A stretch of 64,000 bases of DNA, from contig SSMU01000023.1 in assembly GCA_004799545.1 (NCBI GenBank), positions 372,001 to 436,000 on the forward strand. The letters run 5' to 3'. Below, one piece after another: positions 1 through 7,438 of the stretch (position 1 is its first letter; each line of letters opens with the position of its first letter). The translations under genes and the position numbers were made by a program. The DNA comes from Phenylobacterium sp. (lineage in GTDB: Bacteria; Pseudomonadota; Alphaproteobacteria; Caulobacterales; Caulobacteraceae). The notes under the pieces were generated by a model, which did not search any database, was not told where the DNA came from, and saw only the letters and a list, made by a program, of their open reading frames with translations.

Positions 1-581
1 CCTTTCAACCGGTCCGCGGCGGTCTTCGAATAGTACTTCGGCAGCTCCGCCTCGGCGTCGATCTTGGCGATCGCCTCCAAAAGGCCCCGGAGCGGCGTGT
101 TCTTCCGCGCGGTCGCCCAGTTGGCGAGGCCGGCCACGGGCTTGGCCAGCTTGCCGTTGCGGTCGGTCTTGCCCAGCTGCTCGCGCACGAACTCCCGCTC
201 GCCGGCCCGCCGCCTGGCCGCCCGGTAGCGCAGGATCAGATGCGGGATGTCGATGTCGAAGGGGTGCGGCGGCACATAGGGGCACTTGGTCAGGAAGCAC
301 ATGTCGCAGAGCGTGCAGGCCTCGGCGACGTGGGCGTGGTCCTTCGGCCCGATGCTGTCGACCTCGCCGGTGGCGCTCTCGTCGATGGCGTCGAACAGGC
401 GCGGGAAGCTGTCGCACAGGTTGAAGCAGCGGCGGCAGGTGTGACAGACGTCGAACTGCCGCTGCAGCTCGGCGTGGACCTTCTCCAGGTCGTAGTAGTC
501 GTCGTCCCGCCAGGCGATCGGATGCCGGAAGGGCGCGTCCAGGCTGCCCTCGCGCGGCGGGCCCTTGCCGTCTTCACTCAC
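1..581 (-). CDS. Iron-sulfur oxidoreductase, heterodisulfide-reductase/GlpC-like (3' end outside window)
   Basis: The minus-strand frame opens with GTG at 581-579 behind a GAGGG-type ribosome site and runs off the window edge after about 193 codons. Two cysteine clusters are visible, [12 protein letters not shown] (about residues 46-57) and [13 protein letters not shown] (about 89-101). Each resembles a 4Fe-4S ferredoxin motif of the GlpC/heterodisulfide-reductase-like family, so a role in electron transfer is likely. The missing C-terminal part should carry the CCG domains of that family. It lies directly downstream of rubrerythrin on the same strand (85-bp gap), a pairing that suggests electron delivery to rubrerythrin for peroxide reduction. 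The family is clear; the partner and substrate are inferred. Confidence 0.8.
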   Translation of the reverse strand, partial: MSEDGKGPPREGSLDAPFRHPIAWRDDDYYDLEKVHAELQRQFDVCHTCRRCFNLCDSFPRLFDAIDESATGEVDSIGPKDHAHVAEACTLCDMCFLTKCPYVPPHPFDIDIPHLILRYRAARRRAGEREFVREQLGKTDRNGKLAKPVAGLANWATARKNTPLRGLLEAIAKIDAEAELPKYYSKTAADRLK

Positions 582-615
582 AGATCACCCTCGCAGAAGG
601 CCGTTGCGGTACGAG

Positions 616-641
616 CCCCCTCCCCGCAAGGGGAAGGGGAG
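616..641. repeat. C/G-rich palindrome between rubrerythrin and the Fe-S gene
   Basis: A run of C's with one T, a GCAA loop and the matching G-rich arm (CCCCTCCCC / GGGGAAGGGG) form a strong hairpin in the 85-bp gap. It resembles the short C/G palindromes scattered between genes elsewhere in this window (6345-6376, 10161-10306). It could attenuate transcription or protect mRNA ends; there is no T-run. Confidence 0.5.
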
Positions 642-666
642 GTGATGAGCCTGCTTCTCCGTCGTC

Positions 667-1083
667 CTAGTCCAACGTGTCCAGGGCGCGCTGGAAGCGG
701 CCGGCGTGGGACTTCTCGGCCTTGGCCAGGGTCTCGAACCAGTCGGCGATCTCGTCGAAGCCCTCGTCGCGGGCGGTGCGCGCCATGCCCGGGTACATGT
801 CGGTATATTCGTGGGTCTCGCCGGCGATGGCGGCCTTGAGGTTGAGCGAGGTGCCGCCGATCGGCAGGCCGGTGGCGGGGTCGCCGACGGTTTCCATGAA
901 CTCGAGGTGGCCGTGGGCGTGGCCGGTCTCGCCTTCGGCCGTGGAGCGGAACACCGCGGCCACGTCGTTGTAGCCTTCCACGTCGGCCTTCTGGGCGAAG
1001 TAGAGGTAGCGGCGGTTCGCCTGGCTCTCGCCGGCGAAGGCGGCCTTCAGGTTGTCGAGGGTCTTGCTGCTCGCGAGGCTCAT
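667..1083 (-). CDS. Rubrerythrin family protein
   Basis: 138 residues starting [20 protein letters not shown]. It has the ferritin-like four-helix diiron fold of rubrerythrins: a first-helix ESQANRRY (about residues 18-25), then [10 protein letters not shown] (about 51-60) and a C-terminal [11 protein letters not shown] with Glu/His iron ligands. Rubrerythrins reduce hydrogen peroxide in the cytoplasm. The usual C-terminal rubredoxin FeS4 domain is absent (no CxxC pair), so the electrons must come from a separate protein, plausibly the Fe-S protein encoded just downstream. The ATG at 1083-1081 has a GGGAGA ribosome site. An OxyR-like element lies about 60-96 bp upstream. Confidence 0.93.
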   Translation of the reverse strand: MSLASSKTLDNLKAAFAGESQANRRYLYFAQKADVEGYNDVAAVFRSTAEGETGHAHGHLEFMETVGDPATGLPIGGTSLNLKAAIAGETHEYTDMYPGMARTARDEGFDEIADWFETLAKAEKSHAGRFQRALDTLD

Positions 1084-1142
1084 GGTGGTCTCCCTGGGAA
1101 TTGGCCGGCGGTCAGTATGGTCGCATGCGACGATAGAACCCA

Positions 1143-1179
1143 ATCGCTTATTTCGATGTTTTGCATAGAGCCGATCTAT
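1143..1179. promoter_or_regulatory. OxyR-like binding site upstream of rubrerythrin
   Basis: Four tetranucleotides spaced by exactly seven bases read ATCG-N7-CGAT-N7-ATAG-N7-CTAT. The OxyR consensus is ATAG-N7-CTAT-N7-ATAG-N7-CTAT, so 14 of the 16 core bases match, with the right-hand half perfect. It sits between rubrerythrin (start 1083, minus) and the small gene at 1233 (plus). A peroxide-sensing regulator is the expected controller of rubrerythrin. No oxyR gene is in the window. Confidence 0.5.
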
Positions 1180-1232
1180 GGGAACTTTCGCGCTGTTCCC
1201 GGCGCTTCTTCTGACGACAAGGAGGCCTGACC

Positions 1233-1436
1233 ATGGGCGACAAGAGCCAGATCCAGGGCGAGGGCGACTACGACGCCGCCCGCAAGTTCGACGACCAGGA
1301 ACGCGCCTTCGTGGAGAAGGGTGGGATCGAGAAGAAGGCCCGCGAAGCCGAACAGGCGCTCGATGGACCGGAAGGCGAAGAGCTCGAACGCGCTCGGAAG
1401 GAAACCGGCGAGCGGGGCGCCGACAAGCAGCCCTAG
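1233..1436 (+). CDS. Small conserved-type hydrophilic protein (67 aa), function unknown
   Basis: 67 residues beginning MGDKSQIQGEGDYDAARKFD. AAGGAGG at 1220-1226 gives a strong ribosome site six bases from the ATG. The product is highly charged (many Glu, Lys, Arg), has no signal peptide or membrane segment, and is likely a soluble helical protein. The opening GEGDYDAARKFDDQERAFVE looks like small proteins often seen near stress genes in alphaproteobacteria; I do not assign a function. A candidate stress-sigma element (GGAAC at 1181, then CGCTT after 17 bases) lies upstream. Confidence 0.75.
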   Translation: MGDKSQIQGEGDYDAARKFDDQERAFVEKGGIEKKAREAEQALDGPEGEELERARKETGERGADKQP

Positions 1437-1442
1437 ACCTGC

Positions 1443-2780
1443 TCAGCCGCGGGCGTCGATCTCGGCGAAGGTCTGGCCCTTGGTCTCCCGCGCGATCAGG
1501 GCGGCGACCAGGCTGATGGCGCAGGCGCCGGCCACATAGATCGAGATCGGCACAGTCGAGCCGGTGGCGTTCAGGAGGCCGATCGAGATGATCGGGGCCA
1601 GCGACCCGCCGATGATGGCCGGCAGCTGGTAGGACAGCGACGCGCCGGAATAGCGGACCCGGGTCGGGAACAGCTCGGCGATGAAGGCGCCCTGCGGCCC
1701 GTTCATGGCGCTCTGGATGGCGACGCCCGCCAGGATGGCGAGCGCGATCACCGCCGGCTGGCCGGTGCGGACCAGAGGAAAGAACACGAACAGCCAGATC
1801 CCGACGCCCGCCGCGCCGAACGCGTAGACCGGCCGCCGGCCGATCTTGTCCGACAGCCAGGACCACAGCGGCATGGTCACGGCGCCTGCCACGCCGCCCG
1901 CCAGCACCCCGTTCAGCGCCACCGACCGAGGCAGCTTCATGACCTCGGTGACGTAGGTGATCGTGAAGGCCGTCATCACGTAATAGGAGATGTTCTCCCC
2001 GATCTTCAGGGCCGCGCCCAGCGCGACGCCGACCCAGCGGGTCCTGAGCGCTTCCGTCACCGGCGCGCGGTGCACGCCGGCCTCCGCCCGCGCGGCCCGG
2101 AACACCGGGCTCTCCTCCACCGAGGCCCGCACCCACAGGCCGATGACGATCAGCACCGCCGAGAACAGGAACGGCACCCGCCAGCCCCAGGCCAGGAAGG
2201 CGGCCTCGCTCTGGGTCGCGGCCAGCACCGCGAGTATTCCGGTGGCCAGGAGGTTGCCCGCCGCCCCGCCCGCCTGCACCAGTCCGCACCAGAAGCCGCG
2301 CCGCGGCGCATCGGCGTACTCCGCCGCCATCAGGATCGCGCCCGCCCATTCGCCGCCGAGGCCGAAGCCCTGCAGCAGCCGCAGCCCGATCAGCATCAGC
2401 GGGGCGGCGACGCCCACCGCGTTGTAGGTGGGCAGCAGGCCGATGCAGAAGGTCGCCCCACCCATCAGGAACAGGCTGGTGATCAGCAGAGTCTTGCGGC
2501 CGATCCGGTCGCCGAGGTGGCCGAACACCACCGCCCCCAGCGGCCGCGCCAGGAAGCCCAGGGCATAGGTCGAGAACGCCAGCGTGGCCCCGGCGAGGCC
2601 GGCGTGGGTGGGGAAGAACAGCTTGCCGAACACCAGGGCCGCGGCGGTGGCGTAGAGCAGGAAGTCGTACCACTCGATGGTGGTGCCGATCGCCGCCCCC
2701 ATCACCGCCTTGCGCCGCGCCGCAACCCCGACCGGCGGCGCAGGCGTCTCGAGCGGCAGGGCGACCGCCTCCTCGGTCAT
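1443..2780 (-). CDS. MFS transporter, metabolite:H+ symporter (MHS) type
   Basis: 445 residues with about 12 hydrophobic membrane segments. Family signatures are the N-terminal GTTIEWYDF, the loop FGHLGDRIGRKTLL (about residues 86-99), RLLQGFGLGGEWAGA after helix 4, and the second-half SDKIGRRPVYAFGA. These are typical of the MHS branch (proline/betaine, shikimate, citrate, alpha-ketoglutarate permeases), which drive organic acid or zwitterion uptake with protons. The substrate cannot be read from sequence. The ATG at 2780-2778 overlaps the stop of the paralogous upstream gene (ATGA), so the two are translationally coupled. Confidence 0.92.
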   Translation of the reverse strand: MTEEAVALPLETPAPPVGVAARRKAVMGAAIGTTIEWYDFLLYATAAALVFGKLFFPTHAGLAGATLAFSTYALGFLARPLGAVVFGHLGDRIGRKTLLITSLFLMGGATFCIGLLPTYNAVGVAAPLMLIGLRLLQGFGLGGEWAGAILMAAEYADAPRRGFWCGLVQAGGAAGNLLATGILAVLAATQSEAAFLAWGWRVPFLFSAVLIVIGLWVRASVEESPVFRAARAEAGVHRAPVTEALRTRWVGVALGAALKIGENISYYVMTAFTITYVTEVMKLPRSVALNGVLAGGVAGAVTMPLWSWLSDKIGRRPVYAFGAAGVGIWLFVFFPLVRTGQPAVIALAILAGVAIQSAMNGPQGAFIAELFPTRVRYSGASLSYQLPAIIGGSLAPIISIGLLNATGSTVPISIYVAGACAISLVAALIARETKGQTFAEIDARG

Positions 2781-4105
2781 GGGGTTTCCGCGTCGATCTC
2801 GGCCCAGCTCTTGCCCTTGGTCTCCCGCGCTATCAGGGCGGACACCACGCTCACCACGCAGGCGGCGGCGACGTAGATCGAGATCGGCAGGGACGAGTGG
2901 TACGTCTTAAGCAGCGCCACCGCGATGATCGGCGCGAGCGAGCCGGCCACCACCGAGGTCGCCTGGTAGGCGAAGGAGGCGCCGGAATAGCGGAACCGGG
3001 TCGGGAACAGCTCAGCGATGAACGCCGCCTGCGGGCCATACATCGCCCCGTGGAAGACCAGGCCCACGACCATCGCCGCAATCACCATGGGCGTCGCCCC
3101 GGTGTCCAACATCCGGAAGAAGGCGAAGGCCCAGATCGCCTGACCGGCCGCGCCGAAAGCGTAGACCCAGCGGCGGCCGATGCGGTCGGAGAGCCAGGAG
3201 AAGAACGGCATCGCCACGACCTCGACGGCGGCCCCCACCAGCAGGGCGTTCAGCGCCACGCCGCGGCTCATGTGCGAGACGTCAGTGATGTAGGTCAGGG
3301 AGAAGGCGGTGATCACGTAGAAGCAGATGTTCTCGCCGAGCCTGAGGCCCGCGCCGATGGCGATGCCACCCGGCCGCTTCTGCAGCGCCTCGACCAGGGG
3401 CGCGCGCGGCAGGGTCTCCTCGTTCTTCTCCATCGCCTGGAAGACCGGAGTCTCCTCCAGGGACACCCGCACCCACCAGCCGATCGCCACCAGGACGATG
3501 GACAGCAGGAAGGGCACCCGCCAGCCCCAGGCCAGGAAGTCGGCGTTGGACTGCACCTGGCTCATGATCGCCAGGATCGCCGCAGCGATCAGGTTGCCGG
3601 CCGGGACCCCCACCTGCGGCCAGCCGGCCCACACACCGCGCCGCTTGGGATCGCCGTACTCGGCGGCCATCAGCACCGCCCCGCCCCACTCGCCGCCCAC
3701 CGCGAAACCCTGGATCAGGCGCAGCAGGGTCAGCGCGATCGGCGCAGCGGCCCCGGCGCTGGCGTAGGTGGGCAGCAATCCGATGGCTGCGCTGGAGGCG
3801 CCCATTAGCACCAGGCTGACCATCAAGAGGCGCTTGCGCCCGATCCGGTCGCCGAAGTGGCCGAACACGATTCCACCCAGCGGCCGGGCGACGAAGCCCA
3901 GGGCGTAGGTCGCGAAGGCCAGCATGGCGCCGGTCAGCGGATCGGCCTTGGGGAAGAACAGCTTGTTGAACACCAGGGCCGCGGCGGCGCCGTAGAGGAA
4001 GAAGTCGTACCACTCGATGGTGGTGCCGATCAGGCTTCCGGCGATCACCTTGCGCAGGGTGGCGGGCGAGGCCGGGCTCGGCGCGGCGGCCGTTGTGGTG
4101 CTCAA
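2777..4105 (-). CDS. MFS transporter, metabolite:H+ symporter (MHS) type, paralog of the next gene
   Basis: 442 residues from a TTG start at 4105-4103, chosen because GGGAGGG stands six bases upstream and the frame then reads LSTTTAAAPSPASP before the conserved GTTIEWYDFFLY. It has the same signatures as its neighbour: GHFGDRIGRKRLL, RLIQGFAVGGEWGGA, SDRIGRRWVYAFGAA and the C-terminal ARETKGKSWAEID. Together they form a tandem MHS transporter pair from an ancient duplication. The product is an inner-membrane symporter; the substrate is unknown. The adjacent divergent PQQ dehydrogenase suggests uptake of a carboxylate linked to alcohol oxidation, which is inference only. Confidence 0.92.
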   Translation of the reverse strand: MSTTTAAAPSPASPATLRKVIAGSLIGTTIEWYDFFLYGAAAALVFNKLFFPKADPLTGAMLAFATYALGFVARPLGGIVFGHFGDRIGRKRLLMVSLVLMGASSAAIGLLPTYASAGAAAPIALTLLRLIQGFAVGGEWGGAVLMAAEYGDPKRRGVWAGWPQVGVPAGNLIAAAILAIMSQVQSNADFLAWGWRVPFLLSIVLVAIGWWVRVSLEETPVFQAMEKNEETLPRAPLVEALQKRPGGIAIGAGLRLGENICFYVITAFSLTYITDVSHMSRGVALNALLVGAAVEVVAMPFFSWLSDRIGRRWVYAFGAAGQAIWAFAFFRMLDTGATPMVIAAMVVGLVFHGAMYGPQAAFIAELFPTRFRYSGASFAYQATSVVAGSLAPIIAVALLKTYHSSLPISIYVAAACVVSVVSALIARETKGKSWAEIDAETP

Positions 4106-4244
4106 GATAGACCCTCCCCGACGGCCGGGCTTTGCGCCGGCTCCCCGATCGCAACATGAGCGTGTTCCTGGAGCTGGCACAAGCCGGGGCTCGCCGACAC
4201 GCCCGATCTTTGCCAAGCTCCGGCGAGGCGCCGGGGAACATCGG

Positions 4245-6341
4245 ATGCGGCCTTGGATCGGCTTGACCCTCGCAATCCTTGTGACGCTGGCGCTCGGCGG
4301 CTGTCAGCGCGGCGTCGACGGGGCGCGGATCCTGAAGGCCGAGGCCGGCGACTGGCTGACCTATGGCCGGACCTATGACGAGCAACGCTTCTCGCCGCTG
4401 GGCCAGGTGAACCGCGACACGGTGGGCAAGCTGGGTGTCGCCTGGTGGGCCGCCTTCGACACCGACCGCGGCCAGGAGGCGACGCCGCTGGAGGCCGACG
4501 GGGTGCTCTACACCACCACCGCCTGGTCCAAGGTGTTCGCCTTCGACGCGCGGACCGGCAAGCCGCTGTGGAGCTATGACCCGAAGGTCCCCGGCGAGAA
4601 GGGCTTCAACGCCTGCTGCGATGTCGTGAACCGCGGCGTCGCGCTCTGGAAGAACCGCGTCTACGTCGGGACCATCGACGGCCGGCTGATCGCGCTCAAC
4701 GCCAGGACCGGCGCCCCAAAGTGGTCCGTGCAGACCACCGATCCCGCCCAGCCCTACACCATCACCGGCGCGCCCCGGGCGGTGAAGGGCATGATCCTGA
4801 TCGGCAACGGCGGGGCGGAATATCCGGTGCGCGGCTACCTCTCGGCCTATGACGCCGCGACGGGCGCGCTGAAGTGGCGCTTCCAGATGACGCCCAACCC
4901 GAGCGGCGCGCCGGACCACGCCGCCTCCGATCCGATCATGCGCTCGAAGGCCGCCGCCACCTGGGGCGAGGGCGCCTGGAAGAAGAACGGCGGCGGGGCG
5001 ACGCCCTGGGAGGCGATCACCTACGATCCCAAGACCGACCTGATCTATGCCGGGACCGGCAACGCCGGGCCCTGGAGCGACACCATCCGCACCGGCGCCA
5101 AGGGCGACAACCTGTTCGCCGCCTCGATCGTCGCCCTGCACGCCGACACCGGCGCCTACGCCTGGCACTACCAGACCACCCCGCGTGACGCCTGGGACTA
5201 CGACGCCGTCCAGCAGCTGATGACCGCCGACATCATGGTCCACCGCCGGCCGCGGCACGTGGTCATGCAGGCCAACAAGAACGGCTTCTTCTACGTGCTC
5301 GACGCCGCCAACGGTCAGCTGCTCTCCGCTCAGAAGTTCGTGCCCGTGGACTGGGCCACCCGCGTCGACCTGAAGACCGGCCGGCCGGTCGAGGCGCCCG
5401 GCGCGCGTTACACCGGCGAGGGCGAGAGCCATCCGCGGTCCGGTGCGCTCGGCGGCCACAACTGGCAGCCGATGGCCTACAATCCGAAGGAGAACCTGGT
5501 CTACGTCCCGGCCATGGTCAGCCACGGCCTCTATGGCGACGCCTCGGGCTTCGGCTTCACCCAGGGCGCCTGGAACACCGGCATGCGGCGGATGCCGAGC
5601 GGCCCCGCCGCGGCGAAACTCGGGACGCCGCAGATCCTGGCCGAGTTGGCGAAGGAGCCGCCGGTGGGCGAGCTGATCGCCTGGGACCCGTCGCATGCCC
5701 GGCCGCGGTGGAGCGTGCGCTATCCGCAGTCCTGGACCAGCGGCGTGCTGGCCACCGCCGGCGGCCTGGTCTTCCATGCGGCCGGCCACGAGCTCGCGGC
5801 CTATGACGCCGCTACCGGCAAGCCGCTCTGGACCTACGACACGCAAGCCGACGCCATCGCCCCGGCCATGACCTACGAGATCGCCGGCGAGCAGTATGTG
5901 GCGCTGATGGTGGGCTATGGCGGGGCCGGCGGCATGGGCGGCGACCAGCCGCGGCGGAAGGGCCGGCTCTTGGTGTTCAAGCTCGGCGGGACGATGATCC
6001 CGCCGGCCTATCCAGCGCCGGCCGAGACGCCGCCGCTCGACCTCACGGCCGCTGAGCCCTCCGCCGGCGACGCCGACCGCGGCGGGGCGCTGTTCGACCA
6101 GTTCTGCGGGACCTGCCACGGCGGCGGCGTCTTCCTGCCCAACCTGCCGCGATCGCCGGCCATCCTCGGCCAGGTAGGGTTCAAGGCCATCGTCCTGGGC
6201 GGCGCGCTGAAGGCCCAGGGCATGGCGCCCTTCGGCCGCTTCCTCAGCGACAAGGACGCCGAGGATGTCCGCGCCTACCTGCTCTGGCGGGCCAAGACCG
6301 ACGACACCGCCAGGGCCGTGGCCACCGGGCACGCACAGTAG
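4245..6341 (+). CDS. PQQ-dependent quinohemoprotein alcohol dehydrogenase (lipoprotein)
   Basis: 698 residues. The N-terminus MRPWIGLTLA...LALGGC is a lipoprotein signal with the lipobox Cys at about residue 18. An eight-bladed PQQ propeller follows, with the adjacent-cysteine ring NACCDVV (Cys124-Cys125), repeated tryptophan-docking blades such as GKPLWSYD and GALKWRFQ, and the active-site segment AWDYDAVQ (Trp317-Asp318-Tyr319-Asp320). A C-terminal cytochrome c domain carries CGTCH (621-625) and a likely Met ligand in GMAPFG. It oxidises an alcohol or aldehyde in the periplasm and passes electrons through haem c to the respiratory chain. Unusually for a haem-containing type II enzyme, the second Asp of the DYD motif matches the lanthanide-dependent signature. 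Confidence 0.92.
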   Translation: MRPWIGLTLAILVTLALGGCQRGVDGARILKAEAGDWLTYGRTYDEQRFSPLGQVNRDTVGKLGVAWWAAFDTDRGQEATPLEADGVLYTTTAWSKVFAFDARTGKPLWSYDPKVPGEKGFNACCDVVNRGVALWKNRVYVGTIDGRLIALNARTGAPKWSVQTTDPAQPYTITGAPRAVKGMILIGNGGAEYPVRGYLSAYDAATGALKWRFQMTPNPSGAPDHAASDPIMRSKAAATWGEGAWKKNGGGATPWEAITYDPKTDLIYAGTGNAGPWSDTIRTGAKGDNLFAASIVALHADTGAYAWHYQTTPRDAWDYDAVQQLMTADIMVHRRPRHVVMQANKNGFFYVLDAANGQLLSAQKFVPVDWATRVDLKTGRPVEAPGARYTGEGESHPRSGALGGHNWQPMAYNPKENLVYVPAMVSHGLYGDASGFGFTQGAWNTGMRRMPSGPAAAKLGTPQILAELAKEPPVGELIAWDPSHARPRWSVRYPQSWTSGVLATAGGLVFHAAGHELAAYDAATGKPLWTYDTQADAIAPAMTYEIAGEQYVALMVGYGGAGGMGGDQPRRKGRLLVFKLGGTMIPPAYPAPAETPPLDLTAAEPSAGDADRGGALFDQFCGTCHGGGVFLPNLPRSPAILGQVGFKAIVLGGALKAQGMAPFGRFLSDKDAEDVRAYLLWRAKTDDTARAVATGHAQ

Positions 6342-6344
6342 CCA

Positions 6345-6376
6345 CCTCTCCCTCCGGCGAGGCCAGAGGGAAGAGG
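6345..6376. terminator. Inverted repeat between convergent genes, possible bidirectional terminator
   Basis: CCTCTCCCTC (6345-6354) pairs with GAGGGAAGAGG (6366-6376), with one bulged base, around an 11-base loop. It lies exactly between the stop of the PQQ dehydrogenase (plus) and the stop of the diheme cytochrome (minus), and a T-rich stretch (TTATTTC) follows on the plus strand. The sequence type also resembles the C/G palindromic repeats of this genome. Confidence 0.5.
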
Positions 6377-7438
6377 TTATTTCTTCAGACTCGCCACATA
6401 GGCGCGGACCAGGTCGACGCCCTCCTGGTGGACCAGGGAACGGCTGAGCTCGGGCATCGTCACGCCTGGCTCCGTGGACTCCATGCGATGCACCAGGATC
6501 GAGCCGTCGGGGTCGCCCGGCGCGATGTCGAACAGCAGGCCGCCGGAGCCGCGCCCCGCCGCCACCGGCCGCTTGCCGATCCCCAGCACCGAGGGGCGGG
6601 CCTCCTCCAGCGTCAGGAACAGGCCGGTGTTGGAGGCCGCGCCGCGGGCGTTGTGGCAGTGGCCGCAGTTGCCGTCGAGATAGGCCCGGGCGCGCGCCGC
6701 CAGTGGCTCCGACGCATCCGTCCAGACCGCGGTGCGCGGCGCGGCGGCGGGCGCCGGCGCGCCGGCCAGCAGGCCCAGCCGCGTCCAGTGGGCGAGCTGG
6801 TTCTCCGTCCCCTCGGCATAGGCGTAGTCGCCGTTCAGGTTGCGCGCCTTGGGCCCGATCGGGGTCAGGACGCCGGACAGCGCATGGCACTCCTTGCACT
6901 GGTTCTGGTTGGGCACCTTGTAGTCGACGTGTTGCGCCTGGCCCTTGGCGTCGAGGAAGTCCACGTCCAGGCGCTTGCCGGCCCGCTTCAACACCGCCTG
7001 GGTCTGGTCGTCGTTCCAGACATAGGCCAGCGCTGTCCAGCCCGACTTGCGGTGGATCAGCAGCCGCGTCTCCACGAAGCGCAGCTTGTCGTCCGGCCGC
7101 CGGAAGTCGGCCGGATAGGCGAAAGTCTTCACCAGGATCGCGCCGACCGGCAGGTCGAGGACGCCCGTGGGCCGATAGCGCGCCTTCACGCCCGGCGGCA
7201 GGTAGAGGTAGCGCTGCTTGACCGCATAGTCGGAGAACAGCGGGGTGTTGAGGGCGTAGGGCGTCAACCCGGCGTTCGGCGTCCGAGCCCCGGCGTCGGC
7301 GAACAGCCGATAGGCGTCGAGCGTCGGGGCCGGCGCGGCGTCCATCAGCCGGTCTAGGGCGACGCCGCCGTTGGTCGATGGCGCCGGCGCGGCGCCCATG
7401 AGCGCCAGCGCTAGGATCGCGGCGAGGGTGGATTTCAA
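6377..7438 (-). CDS. SO2930-family diheme c-type cytochrome (TIGR03806-like)
   Basis: 353 residues with a cleavable signal peptide (MKSTLAAILALALMGAAPAP). Two haem-binding motifs are present, CKECH at about residue 180 and CGHCH at about 257. Conserved text such as LNTPLFSDYAVKQRYLYLPPG and PNQNQCKECHA matches the SO2930/HNE_0200-type periplasmic diheme cytochrome family as I recall it. The start overlaps the stop of the upstream beta-helix gene by four bases. These two families are known to occur as neighbours (TIGR03805/TIGR03806). The role is probably periplasmic electron transfer; the redox partner is unknown. Confidence 0.85.
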   Translation of the reverse strand: MKSTLAAILALALMGAAPAPSTNGGVALDRLMDAAPAPTLDAYRLFADAGARTPNAGLTPYALNTPLFSDYAVKQRYLYLPPGVKARYRPTGVLDLPVGAILVKTFAYPADFRRPDDKLRFVETRLLIHRKSGWTALAYVWNDDQTQAVLKRAGKRLDVDFLDAKGQAQHVDYKVPNQNQCKECHALSGVLTPIGPKARNLNGDYAYAEGTENQLAHWTRLGLLAGAPAPAAAPRTAVWTDASEPLAARARAYLDGNCGHCHNARGAASNTGLFLTLEEARPSVLGIGKRPVAAGRGSGGLLFDIAPGDPDGSILVHRMESTEPGVTMPELSRSLVHQEGVDLVRAYVASLKK

